Source: Pseudomonas extremorientalis (GTDB lineage: Bacteria; Pseudomonadota; Gammaproteobacteria; Pseudomonadales; Pseudomonadaceae). Taken from it: DNA of 64,000 nucleotides. The position numbers were made by a program, and so were the translations under genes. The notes under the pieces are model-generated. The model ran no database searches. It worked only from the letters and a program-made list of their open reading frames with translations, and was not told the origin of the DNA. This document shows positions 1 through 8,206 of the stretch, piece after piece (position 1 is the stretch's first letter; the number at the start of each line of letters is the position of its first letter). Location of the stretch: NCBI RefSeq assembly GCF_001870465.1, contig NZ_MDGK01000037.1:64501-128500 (forward strand), written 5' to 3'.

Positions 1-96
1 ATTGCCGCCCCTGCAAAAGGCTTTCTCCCTCAAGACAGCGCTAACTTGAAAAGAATTGAGTAATATTCCCACGCACACATCTGAACATCTCCGACT

Positions 97-157
97 GGAG
101 GTGGACTATATGTATTACTTGGTAGTAAACGTCCCATCCCTTCGTAGGAGTAAGAAT
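97..157 (+). promoter_or_regulatory. pqqA leader with two ribosome binding sites
   Basis: A strong GGAGG (97-101) lies 8 nt before an ATG at 110. That ATG is in frame with pqqA and reads through 16 codons, without a stop, into the pqqA ATG at 158. A second site, AGGAG (146-150), lies 7 nt before 158. The conserved 24-residue PqqA begins at 158, so the downstream start is preferred, but the upstream one could give a 40-residue form. Bases 1-96 hold no gene that I can support. Confidence 0.45.
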
Positions 158-232
158 ATGACCTGGTCCAAACCTGCTTACACTGATCTGCGCATCGGTT
201 TCGAAGTCACCATGTACTTCGCCAGCCGTTAA
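158..232 (+). CDS. pqqA: Coenzyme PQQ precursor peptide PqqA
   Basis: This 24-residue peptide is the ribosomally made precursor of pyrroloquinoline quinone. Its conserved glutamate and tyrosine (E16 and Y20, in the segment FEVTMYF) are the two residues that become the cofactor after cross-linking by PqqE. The start has AGGAG 7 nt upstream. The length and the opening [14 protein letters not shown] match the family. It is followed by a hairpin and then pqqB, so it is probably transcribed in excess over the rest of the operon. An in-frame upstream ATG at 110 could give an extended form. Confidence 0.95.
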   Translation: MTWSKPAYTDLRIGFEVTMYFASR

Positions 233-248
233 TCCGCTGGGTACTACA

Positions 249-280
249 ACGCCTCGGTTCGCCCGGGGCGTTTTTGTTTT
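249..280 (+). terminator. Hairpin terminator/attenuator between pqqA and pqqB
   Basis: Stem arms AACGCCTCGG and CCCGGGGCGTT around a TTCG loop are followed by a T-rich run (271-280). It lies 16 nt after the pqqA stop and just before the pqqB ribosome binding site. It probably lets a large pqqA transcript pool form with partial readthrough into pqqBCDE. Confidence 0.75.
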
Positions 281-298
281 GAGCTTGATGGAGCGACC

Positions 299-1210
299 AT
301 GTTTGTCCAGATTCTAGGTTCCGCCGCCGGCGGTGGTTTCCCGCAGTGGAACTGCAACTGCGTGAACTGCGCGGGTTTTCGTGATGGCAGCCTGCGGGCC
401 CAGGCGCGTACCCAGTCGTCCATCGCGATCTCCGACGATGGCGTGAATTGGGTGCTGTGCAATGCCTCGCCGGATATCCGCGCGCAACTCCAGGGCTTTG
501 CACCGATGCAACCCGGCCGCGCCCTGCGCGATACCGGCATCAGCGCGATCATCCTGATGGACAGCCAGATCGACCACACCACCGGCCTGCTGAGCCTGCG
601 CGAAGGCTGCCCGCACCAGGTGTGGTGCACCGACATGGTCCATGAAGACCTCAGCACCGGTTTCCCGCTGTTCAGCATGCTCACCCACTGGAACGGCGGC
701 CTGGCCTGGAACCGCATCGAGCTGGACGCCAGCTTCACCATCCCGGCCTGCCCCAATCTGCGCTTCACCCCGCTGCCCCTGCGCAGCGCAGCCCCACCCT
801 ACTCGCCACACCGCTTCGACCCGCACCCCGGCGACAACATCGGCCTGATCGTCGAAGACCTGCGCACCGGCGGCAAGCTGTTCTACGCCCCGGGCCTGGG
901 CAAGGTCGACGCGCCATTGCTGGAGATCATGGCCGGCAGCGACTGTCTTCTGGTGGACGGCACCATGTGGGATGACGATGAAATGCAGCGCCGTGGCGTT
1001 GGCACCCGCACCGGCCGCGAGATGGGCCACCTGGCGCAAAACGGCCCCGGCGGCATGCTTGAAGTGCTGGAACAGTTGCCCGAGCAGCGCAAGGTGCTTA
1101 TCCACATCAACAACACCAACCCGATCCTCGATGAAGACTCCCCCGAGCGAGCGGAGCTGGTGCGGCGCAATGTCGAAGTGGCTTACGACGGCATGAGCAT
1201 TGAATTGTAG
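299..1210 (+). CDS. pqqB: PQQ biosynthesis protein PqqB
   Basis: This 303-residue metallo-beta-lactamase-fold protein is of the PqqB family, an oxygenase or hydroxylase acting on the processed PqqA-derived intermediate. The N terminus has the family's cysteine-rich [10 protein letters not shown] (C19, C21, C24), a structural metal site. [10 protein letters not shown] (about 91-100) gives the D/H pair of the metal-binding loop. A GGAG-type site lies just before the ATG. The gene is followed 11 nt later by pqqC, which fits one operon. Length is normal for the family and there is no sign of damage. Confidence 0.95.
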   Translation: MFVQILGSAAGGGFPQWNCNCVNCAGFRDGSLRAQARTQSSIAISDDGVNWVLCNASPDIRAQLQGFAPMQPGRALRDTGISAIILMDSQIDHTTGLLSLREGCPHQVWCTDMVHEDLSTGFPLFSMLTHWNGGLAWNRIELDASFTIPACPNLRFTPLPLRSAAPPYSPHRFDPHPGDNIGLIVEDLRTGGKLFYAPGLGKVDAPLLEIMAGSDCLLVDGTMWDDDEMQRRGVGTRTGREMGHLAQNGPGGMLEVLEQLPEQRKVLIHINNTNPILDEDSPERAELVRRNVEVAYDGMSIEL

Positions 1211-1221
1211 GAGCTGACGAG

Positions 1222-1974
1222 ATGACTGACACGCCATTGACCACCGCCGAATTCGAAGCCGCCCTGCGGGCCAAGGGCGCCTTCTACCATATCCATCACC
1301 CGTATCACGTGGCGATGTACGAAGGCCGCGCCACCCGCGAGCAGATCCAGGGCTGGGTCGCCAACCGTTTCTATTATCAGGTGAATATCCCGCTCAAAGA
1401 CGCCGCGATCCTGGCCAACTGCCCGGACCGTGAGATCCGTCGCGAGTGGATCCAGCGCCTGCTCGACCACGATGGCGCCCCCGGTGAGGACGGCGGCATC
1501 GAAGCCTGGCTGCGCCTGGGCCAGGCGGTGGGCCTCGACCCCGACCAACTACGCTCGCAGGAGTTGGTACTGCCTGGCGTACGATTCGCGGTAGACGCCT
1601 ACGTCAACTTCGCCCGTCGCGCCAGTTGGCAGGAAGCCGCGAGCAGCTCGCTGACCGAGCTGTTCGCGCCGCAGATCCACCAGTCGCGCCTCGATAGCTG
1701 GCCGCAGCATTACCCCTGGATCGACCCGGCCGGCTATGAATATTTCCGCACCCGCCTGGGCCAGGCCCGCCGCGATGTGGAACACGGGTTGGCAATTACC
1801 CTGCAGCACTACACCACTCGTGAAGGCCAGGAGCGCATGCTGGAGATTCTCCAGTTCAAACTCGACATCCTGTGGAGCATGCTCGATGCCATGAGCATGG
1901 CCTATGAACTCAAGCGCCCGCCATATCACAGCGTGACCGAGCAGCGGGTGTGGCATAAAGGGGTTACCCTATGA
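1222..1974 (+). CDS. pqqC: Pyrroloquinoline-quinone synthase PqqC
   Basis: This 250-residue cofactor-free oxidase catalyses the last step of PQQ synthesis, the ring closure and eight-electron oxidation of AHQQ. The conserved helical-bundle sequence is present from [10 protein letters not shown] (about 21-30) to the C terminus. It includes H24 and H83 (LDHD), which correspond to active-site histidines of the family. Its 3' end overlaps pqqD by an ATGA junction, implying translational coupling. It is intact and of normal length. Confidence 0.95.
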   Translation: MTDTPLTTAEFEAALRAKGAFYHIHHPYHVAMYEGRATREQIQGWVANRFYYQVNIPLKDAAILANCPDREIRREWIQRLLDHDGAPGEDGGIEAWLRLGQAVGLDPDQLRSQELVLPGVRFAVDAYVNFARRASWQEAASSSLTELFAPQIHQSRLDSWPQHYPWIDPAGYEYFRTRLGQARRDVEHGLAITLQHYTTREGQERMLEILQFKLDILWSMLDAMSMAYELKRPPYHSVTEQRVWHKGVTL

Positions 1975-2246
1975 GCTTTGACCGCAGCAAGAAACCGACC
2001 TGGCGCCCAGGCTACCGTTACCAGTACGAGCCGGCGCAAAAAGGCCACGTGTTGCTCTACCCCGAAGGCATGATCAAGCTCAACGACAGCGCCGCATTGA
2101 TTGGTGGCTTGATCGACGGCGAGCGCAACGTGGCGGCCATCATCGCCGAGCTGGAGAAACAATTTCCTGGTGTGCCTGAGCTCGGTGAAGACATCGAGCA
2201 GTTCATGGAGGTCGCCCGTGCTGAGCACTGGATCACCCTTGCCTGA
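1971..2246 (+). CDS. pqqD: PqqA-binding peptide chaperone PqqD
   Basis: This 91-residue RiPP recognition element binds PqqA and presents it to the radical SAM enzyme PqqE. The family pattern is clear, with [13 protein letters not shown] near the N terminus followed by the winged-helix-like region [18 protein letters not shown]. It overlaps pqqC by 4 nt. The ribosome binding site and GTG start of pqqE lie inside its last codons, so pqqC, pqqD and pqqE look translationally coupled. Confidence 0.93.
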   Translation: MSFDRSKKPTWRPGYRYQYEPAQKGHVLLYPEGMIKLNDSAALIGGLIDGERNVAAIIAELEKQFPGVPELGEDIEQFMEVARAEHWITLA

Positions 2247-3369
2247 AAAGCCGGCCATCGGCCTGCCGCTGTGGTTGCTGGCCGAGCTGACCTACCGCTG
2301 CCCGTTGCAGTGCCCGTACTGCTCCAACCCGTTGGACTTTGCCGAGCAGGGCAAGGAGCTGACGACCGAGCAGTGGTTCAAGGTGTTCCGCGAAGCCCGC
2401 GAGATGGGGGCCGCGCAGCTGGGGTTTTCCGGCGGTGAACCGCTGGTGCGCCAGGACCTGGCCGAGCTGATCGCTGAAGCGCGCAAACTGGGGTTCTACA
2501 CCAACCTGATCACCTCGGGCATCGGCCTTACCGAGCAGAAGATCAGCGACTTCAAGAAAGCCGGCCTGGACCATATCCAGATCAGCTTCCAGGCCAGCGA
2601 CGAACAGGTGAACAACCTGCTGGCCGGCTCGAAAAAAGCCTTCGCACAGAAACTGGAAATGGCCAGGGCCGTGAAGGCCCACGGCTACCCGATGGTGCTG
2701 AACTTCGTGACCCATCGGCACAATATCGACAAGATCGACCGCATCATCGAACTGTGCATTGCGCTGGAGGCCGACTTCGTGGAGCTCGCCACCTGCCAGT
2801 TCTACGGCTGGGCACAGCTCAATCGGGTGGGGTTGTTGCCGACCCGGCAGCAGCTGGTGCGCGCCGAACGCGTCACCAACGAATATCGCGCCCGGCTGGA
2901 AGCGGAAGGTCACCCGTGCAAGCTGATCTTCGTCACACCGGACTACTACGAAGAACGCCCGAAGGCCTGCATGAACGGCTGGGGCAGTATCTTTCTGACT
3001 GTGACGCCAGACGGCACCGCCCTGCCGTGTCACGGCGCCCGACAAATGCCGGTGCAATTTCCCAATGTGCGCGACCACAGCATGCAGCACATCTGGTACG
3101 ACTCGTTCGGCTTCAACCGCTTTCGTGGCTACGACTGGATGCCCGAGCCGTGCCGTTCGTGCGATGAAAAAGAAAAGGACTTCGGCGGCTGCCGTTGCCA
3201 GGCCTTCATGCTCACCGGGGACGCGAGCAATGCCGACCCGGTGTGCAGCAAGTCCGAGCAGCACGGCATCATTCTGCAAGCGCGGGAAGAAGCCGAACAC
3301 GCCACCCAGACCATCGAGCAGTTGGCCTTTCGCAATGAGCGCAACTCACGGCTTATCGCAAAAGGCTGA
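2218..3369 (+). CDS. pqqE: PQQ biosynthesis radical SAM enzyme PqqE
   Basis: This radical SAM/SPASM enzyme forms the Glu-Tyr carbon-carbon bond in PqqA. The CxxxCxxC cluster motif is CPLQCPYC (C28, C32, C35). The SPASM region near the C terminus carries several cysteines (segments [28 protein letters not shown]). I chose the GTG at 2218 because GGAGG (2207-2211) lies 6 nt upstream and the product then begins [12 protein letters not shown]. The frame is open further upstream to 2170. The 383-residue product is of family length. No pqqF is visible, so it is presumably outside the window. Confidence 0.93.
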   Translation: MLSTGSPLPEKPAIGLPLWLLAELTYRCPLQCPYCSNPLDFAEQGKELTTEQWFKVFREAREMGAAQLGFSGGEPLVRQDLAELIAEARKLGFYTNLITSGIGLTEQKISDFKKAGLDHIQISFQASDEQVNNLLAGSKKAFAQKLEMARAVKAHGYPMVLNFVTHRHNIDKIDRIIELCIALEADFVELATCQFYGWAQLNRVGLLPTRQQLVRAERVTNEYRARLEAEGHPCKLIFVTPDYYEERPKACMNGWGSIFLTVTPDGTALPCHGARQMPVQFPNVRDHSMQHIWYDSFGFNRFRGYDWMPEPCRSCDEKEKDFGGCRCQAFMLTGDASNADPVCSKSEQHGIILQAREEAEHATQTIEQLAFRNERNSRLIAKG

Positions 3370-3374
3370 CGGCC

Positions 3375-3533
3375 TCAGCGCTTGGCGATGATGTACACCG
3401 CGTGGACGATGCCCGGGATGTAGCCGCACAGGGTCAGCAGGATATTCAGCCAGAACGCGCCGCCGAAACCCACTTGCAGGAACACACCCAGTGGCGGCAA
3501 CAGAATGGCGATGATGATACGAATGAAATCCAT
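3375..3533 (-). CDS. YqaE/Pmp3 family small membrane protein
   Basis: This 52-residue hydrophobic protein has two membrane segments: IRIIIAILLPPLGVFLQVG (about 4-22) and FWLNILLTLCGYIPGIVHAV (about 27-46). The motif LPPLGVFLQVGFG and the LTLCGYIPGIVHA tail are diagnostic of the Pmp3/UPF0057 family of stress-associated membrane peptides. The longer open frame upstream is not conserved in character. The ATG at 3533 begins exactly with MDFIR. It is convergent with pqqE (5 bp between stops) and has no visible functional link to PQQ. Confidence 0.85.
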   Translation of the reverse strand: MDFIRIIIAILLPPLGVFLQVGFGGAFWLNILLTLCGYIPGIVHAVYIIAKR

Positions 3534-3632
3534 GGGATCAGCTCCAGAAAATCGGCTCGTGTGAGCCGTGTAGCTAATCGACCTTGGGCGTTCGTGAGGG
3601 TTCAGTGGGATCTGGCGTTGGGCCATCCGGGC

Positions 3633-3673
3633 AAAAAAAACGCCCCCAGCCAAAAGAATCAGGCCGGAGGCGT
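3633..3673 (-). terminator. Rho-independent terminator for the aminotransferase gene
   Basis: On the minus strand, arms CGCCTCCGGCC and GGCTGGGGGCG surround a 10-nt loop and are followed by eight Ts. It lies 34 nt past the stop of the aminotransferase gene. Confidence 0.75.
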
Positions 3674-3706
3674 CGCGTAGACCGCGAGACGGTTCAGGAA
3701 TAGGGG

Positions 3707-4969
3707 TTAAACAGCAATGCCCTTGCGGCATTGCAGTTGTGCGGTGCGCACGCGGGAGAAGGCACGGGCCAGGCGCAGGAGCATTTCGTCGATGTTGCTT
3801 TTGCTCACCGTGAGTGCCGGGGTGAAGCGCAGGCAGCCGGGCTGTGGGGCGTTGAGGATCAGGCCTTCGTGCAGGGCCGCTTTTACCACCGCATCCGCAG
3901 AATCATCCGACAGCGCCAGGCCCCACATCAGGCCGTGGCCGCGCAGCGGGCCGTGGTCGTAGCGATAGGCCAGGCGGGCAAGGCCTTCGCCGAGGTAAAG
4001 GCCGGACTCACGCACCTGTTCCAGAAAGCCGTGCTCCAGCACCGTATCGAATACCGCCCGCCCGGCCGATGCCATCAGCGCATTGCCGTGATGGGTGCCT
4101 TCCAGCTCGCCCACTTCAAAACAGCAGGCTTTACCACGCGCCAGCAGCGCCGCAAGGGGCACACCGCCGCCCAGGCCTTTGCCCAGGGTGATGATGTCCG
4201 CACGTACGCCGTATTGCTGTTCGGCGAGCAAGGTGCCGCAGCGGCCTATGCCGGTTTGCACCTCGTCGAGTATCAGCAGGATCCCCAGTTCACGGCACAG
4301 CCGCTCGACCCCTTTGAGATAGTGCTCCGTCGCGGGGATCACTCCGGCCTCGCCCTGGATCGGCTCCAGCAGGATGGCGACGGTTTGCGCGTCGACCGCG
4401 GCATGCAGGGCCGGCAGGTCGTTGAAGGGCACATGGCTGAAGCCCGGCAGTTGCGGCTCGAAGCGATTGGTACTCTCGCCCGCCGACGCCGACATCGCCG
4501 CAAAACTGCGACCATGGCAACCACCGCTCGCGCTGATGATGCGGTAAGCGCCACCACGATGCAGTTGACCCCATTTGCGCGCCAACTTGATCGCGGCTTC
4601 AACGGCTTCCGCGCCGCTGTTGAGCAGGTAGGCCTGGTCACTGCCGGTGCGATGGCACAGGCGCTCGGCAAGGTTGAGTTGAGCGCGGTTATGCAAGCCG
4701 TTGCCTGGGTTGATCAGCGCCTGAGTCTGGTCGGCCAGCGCCTTGATCAACACCTGTGGGCTGTGGCCGAGGCTGTTGGCTGCGTTGCCCTGGCTGAAAT
4801 CCAGGTAGGCCCGGTCGTCACTGTCCCAGAGCCAGGAACCCTGGCCGCGCACGAATACTTGCGGCGGCCGTGCGACGGAGGGCATCAGGGATTCGTTGGG
4901 AGGATTATCGCTGGGTGTCTCCAGAACTAAATCGTCCAGGCTCGGCGCGGGGCGACGGAATAGATTCAT
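3707..4969 (-). CDS. Class III PLP-dependent aminotransferase
   Basis: This 420-residue protein is of the acetylornithine/4-aminobutyrate aminotransferase group (fold type I). The PLP features are NSGAEAVEAAIKLAR (about 117-131), DEVQTGIGR with cofactor-binding D235, and LGKGLGGGVP with Schiff-base lysine K264. It lies next to pqqABCDE and divergent from a LysR regulator. An aminotransferase and a regulator have been reported beside pqq genes in P. fluorescens, but no role in PQQ synthesis is proved by sequence. The substrate cannot be assigned; the N terminus (about 1-35) is extended relative to argD-type enzymes. Confidence 0.85.
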   Translation of the reverse strand: MNLFRRPAPSLDDLVLETPSDNPPNESLMPSVARPPQVFVRGQGSWLWDSDDRAYLDFSQGNAANSLGHSPQVLIKALADQTQALINPGNGLHNRAQLNLAERLCHRTGSDQAYLLNSGAEAVEAAIKLARKWGQLHRGGAYRIISASGGCHGRSFAAMSASAGESTNRFEPQLPGFSHVPFNDLPALHAAVDAQTVAILLEPIQGEAGVIPATEHYLKGVERLCRELGILLILDEVQTGIGRCGTLLAEQQYGVRADIITLGKGLGGGVPLAALLARGKACCFEVGELEGTHHGNALMASAGRAVFDTVLEHGFLEQVRESGLYLGEGLARLAYRYDHGPLRGHGLMWGLALSDDSADAVVKAALHEGLILNAPQPGCLRFTPALTVSKSNIDEMLLRLARAFSRVRTAQLQCRKGIAV

Positions 4970-5178
4970 GGCTCGCCCCCAATAGCAACTGGGCCTTGGT
5001 CGGTGCGAGGTGCCAACATTGCCTTGAGGTTTTTTGTCTTGCCTATGTAAACGCCATCAATATAAACGCTGTTCATTGCCCGATCCGGCCCTGTAAGCCC
5101 TGCGAATAGGCGCTAGACTAGGCATCTCGGGGGCCAGCGGCCATTTCGATTTTCCAGCTTTTTCGATAAGTAAGCCTT

Positions 5179-6078
5179 ATGGATTTCAAGCAACTGCGTT
5201 ATTTCGTCGCGGTGTATGAGGAGGGCCATGTAGGCCGTGCTGCGGAGCGTCTGTCGATCTCCCAGCCGGCGCTGTCCCAGCAGATTCGCCAGTTGGAGCA
5301 GAACCTGGATGTGAGCCTGTTCGAACGCAGCAGCAAGCGCCTGCTACCGACACTGGCGGCGCATACGCTGTACAACCACGCCTTGCCGCTGATTGATGGC
5401 ATGCAACAGGCAGTTGAGGCCCTGCGCAACTTCAAGGGCCAGGCGATGCGCACGCTGGCCATCGGCGTGCTGCAAACCGTGCACACCAGCCTGGTCCCGC
5501 AGATGCTCGAGCGCGTGCGCAAGGCCCAGCCGCATTTGGTGGTGCAGATCTACGAATTGACCGGGCTCGAAATTGAGCGGCGGCTACTCAACGGCTCGCT
5601 GGATATCGGCATCAGTTACCTGCCGCCACGCCAGCCGGGGTTGCACGGCGTGTTGCTGTACGAAGACGAGTTGAAGGTGGTCATCCCCGAAGACCATCCC
5701 TTGCGGGAATTCAAGAAAGTCTCACTGAAGCAGGCGGCGGAGTTGCCGATGTTGCTGTTGGGGGAAGAGTTTCAGGTGCGGCAGATCTGGCAGGGCCAGC
5801 TGTCCAACCTCGGGCGACGCCCGCAAGTCCAGGCGGAACTCAACACCATGGTGGGGATCCTCGACAGCCTGCCTCACACAAAACTGGCGACGGTGCTGCC
5901 GGGGCGCTCCCAGGATGAACACAACAGCCAGGCGCTGCTTTGGAAGCCCTTGAGTGAACCCAGGGTGCCGCTGAAAGTCGGTCTGGTGTGCCGCGATGTG
6001 CAGCGCCAGCAGGCGACGGTGGCGTTGCTGCGCACCTTGCTGGAAGACGTGATGAATGCCCCGCAGGCGCCTGCCTGA
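5179..6078 (+). CDS. LysR-family transcriptional regulator
   Basis: This 299-residue LysR regulator has an N-terminal winged helix-turn-helix (MDFKQLRYFVAVYEEGHVGR through SISQPALSQQIRQLE, about 1-60). The periplasmic-binding-protein-like effector domain spans about 90-295 and resembles the CynR/CbbR group. It is divergent from the aminotransferase gene across a 209-bp gap, the usual layout for a regulator and its target. The effector is unknown. A hairpin terminator follows directly. Confidence 0.88.
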   Translation: MDFKQLRYFVAVYEEGHVGRAAERLSISQPALSQQIRQLEQNLDVSLFERSSKRLLPTLAAHTLYNHALPLIDGMQQAVEALRNFKGQAMRTLAIGVLQTVHTSLVPQMLERVRKAQPHLVVQIYELTGLEIERRLLNGSLDIGISYLPPRQPGLHGVLLYEDELKVVIPEDHPLREFKKVSLKQAAELPMLLLGEEFQVRQIWQGQLSNLGRRPQVQAELNTMVGILDSLPHTKLATVLPGRSQDEHNSQALLWKPLSEPRVPLKVGLVCRDVQRQQATVALLRTLLEDVMNAPQAPA

Positions 6079-6096
6079 CTTTTTCGCGGGCAAAAG

Positions 6097-6121
6097 AAAA
6101 CCCCGCCGAAGCGGGGCTTTG
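6097..6121 (+). terminator. Terminator after the LysR gene
   Basis: CCCCGC and GCGGGG arms around a CGAA tetraloop, with As before and a short T run after, 19 nt beyond the regulator's stop codon. It could act in both directions, but the convergent acyl-CoA dehydrogenase gene ends further away at 6305. Confidence 0.7.
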
Positions 6122-6304
6122 CAGACTGTTTCCCTGACATCCATTTCACTCCGCCGTCCTGGCAGAATCCTACGTGTCCGTGTTGTTGCTTTGCGCTTCC
6201 TGCGCGACGTCCATGTGAAGTAGATTATCCGTGGATCCAATATGGCGATAGAGGACGAATAGCAGCACGTCATGTAAGAGAATGCTTACACGCCCTTCAA
6301 GCCC

Positions 6305-8083
6305 TTAGAACAAGGCTTCATCCAGCAAAAACAGTGATTCGCTACCGGCCTTTACCGACGCACTCAGCGAGTGGATGCGTGGCAACAGGCGCGCAAAGTA
6401 GAAACGCGCAGTCCCCAGTTTGCTGGCGTAGAAGTCTTCTTGCGACTCCTTGCCCAACGCGGCCTTGGCCATGCGAGCCCACATATAGGCATACGCCATG
6501 TAGCCAAAGGCATGCAGGTACTCCACCGACGCCGCGCCGATTTCATTGGGGTTGGCCTTGGCGCGGTCCAGCACCCAGGCGGTCAGCTCATCCAGGTTGT
6601 CCACCGCCGCGCCCAACGGCTTGGTGAATTCGGCCAGCTCGGCACCCGCCGAGGCAATGAACGCGCGGATCTCATCGGCAAACAGGGTGTAGAACGCCCC
6701 GCCACTGCCGACGATCTTGCGCCCCATCAGGTCCAGGGCCTGGATGCCGTTGGTGCCTTCGTAGATCTGGGTGATGCGCACATCGCGCACCAGTTGCTCC
6801 TGGCCCCACTCACGAATGTAACCGTGGCCGCCAAATACCTGTTGGCCCAGCACAGTGGTTTCCAGGCCCAGGTCGCTCAGGAACGCCTTGGCCACCGGCG
6901 TCAGCAGTGCCACCAGGTTATCCGCACGCTCGCGGGCAGCGGCGTCGTCGCTGAACTTGGCGATGTCCAGTTGCGTCGCCACGTAGGTGGAGAACGCACG
7001 GCCACCTTCGTTGGCGGCCTTCATGGTGAGCAGCATGCGCCTTACGTCCGGGTGCACGATGATCGGGTCGGCCATTTTGTCTTTGGCCTGGGCGCCGGTC
7101 GGTGCACGGCTTTGCAGGCGGTCGCGGGCGTACTCGATAGCGTTCTGGTAGGAACGCTCGCCGGACGCCAGGCCCTGGATACCGACACCCAGGCGCTCGT
7201 AGTTCATCATGGTGAACATCGCCGCCAGACCACGGTTCGGCTCGCCGACCAGGTAACCCACGGCCTCGTCGAAGTTCATCACGCAGGTCGCCGACGCCTG
7301 GATCCCCATCTTGTGCTCGATGGAACCACAGCTCACGGCATTGCGTGCGCCCAGGCTGCCGTCGGTGTTCACCATGAACTTCGGCACCAGGAACAGCGAA
7401 ATCCCCTTGGGCCCCGCCGGCGCGTCCGGCAGCTTGGCCAGTACCAGGTGGATGATGTTATCGGTGAGGTCGTGTTCACCGCCGGTGATGAAGATCTTGG
7501 TGCCGCTGACTGTGTAGGAGCCGTCCGCCTGCGGCTCAGCTTTGGTGCGGATCATCCCCAGGTCGGTCCCGGCGTGGGCCTCGGTCAGGCACATGGAACC
7601 AGCCCACTCACCGGAATACATCTTCGGCAGGTAAGCGGCCTTGAGCGATTCGCTGGCGTGGGTGTTGATCGACACGCAGGCGCCGGAGGTCAGCATCGGG
7701 TACAGGCCGAACGCCAGGCTCGACGAGTTGATCATCTCTTCGACCTGGGCCGACACGGCCTTGGGCATGCCCATGCCGCCGAACGCAGGGTCGCCGCCTA
7801 CACCCACCCAACCGCCTTCAGCGTAGGTTTTGTAGGCTTGCGGGAAACCGTCCGGCGTAAATACCGCTGTGTTATCCCAACGGCAACCTTGTTCATCGCC
7901 ACCACGGCTGAGCGGGGCGATGGATTTGGCGGTGACCTTGCCGGCTTCTTCGAGGATGGCCTCTACGGTTTCGGCGTCAACGGTGTCTGCCAATGCCGGC
8001 AACTGGGCCCAAGTGGTGGCGACCTCAAAGACTTCGTTGAGGACGAAGCGCATATCACGCAGCGGCGCTTTGTAATCAGCCAT
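6305..8083 (-). CDS. Acyl-CoA dehydrogenase (long FadE-like form), copy 1
   Basis: This 592-residue flavoprotein should oxidise acyl-CoA to trans-2-enoyl-CoA in beta-oxidation. It has the N-terminal [13 protein letters not shown] shared by all three copies here, the FAD/substrate region MCLTEAHAGTDLG (about 169-181), and the catalytic-base segment IYEGTNGIQ with E442. The ~190-residue C-terminal extension beyond the usual ~400-residue enzyme is typical of this subfamily. The gene stands alone between two gaps (about 120 bp upstream to copy 2). The P. aeruginosa block PA0506-PA0508 next to bioD is the likely equivalent. Chain-length preference cannot be read from sequence. Confidence 0.9.
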   Translation of the reverse strand: MADYKAPLRDMRFVLNEVFEVATTWAQLPALADTVDAETVEAILEEAGKVTAKSIAPLSRGGDEQGCRWDNTAVFTPDGFPQAYKTYAEGGWVGVGGDPAFGGMGMPKAVSAQVEEMINSSSLAFGLYPMLTSGACVSINTHASESLKAAYLPKMYSGEWAGSMCLTEAHAGTDLGMIRTKAEPQADGSYTVSGTKIFITGGEHDLTDNIIHLVLAKLPDAPAGPKGISLFLVPKFMVNTDGSLGARNAVSCGSIEHKMGIQASATCVMNFDEAVGYLVGEPNRGLAAMFTMMNYERLGVGIQGLASGERSYQNAIEYARDRLQSRAPTGAQAKDKMADPIIVHPDVRRMLLTMKAANEGGRAFSTYVATQLDIAKFSDDAAARERADNLVALLTPVAKAFLSDLGLETTVLGQQVFGGHGYIREWGQEQLVRDVRITQIYEGTNGIQALDLMGRKIVGSGGAFYTLFADEIRAFIASAGAELAEFTKPLGAAVDNLDELTAWVLDRAKANPNEIGAASVEYLHAFGYMAYAYMWARMAKAALGKESQEDFYASKLGTARFYFARLLPRIHSLSASVKAGSESLFLLDEALF

Positions 8084-8206
8084 GGCAAACCTCGTGAGAA
8101 CGTGAAAAGTAATTCGGTAAGAGTCGGTTTTACAGGCTCAGAGTGTACCCGAACAACTTTTCAGACACATAGGGTCCACTTGTGACTGATTGGTATTTTT
8201 AAGTCA

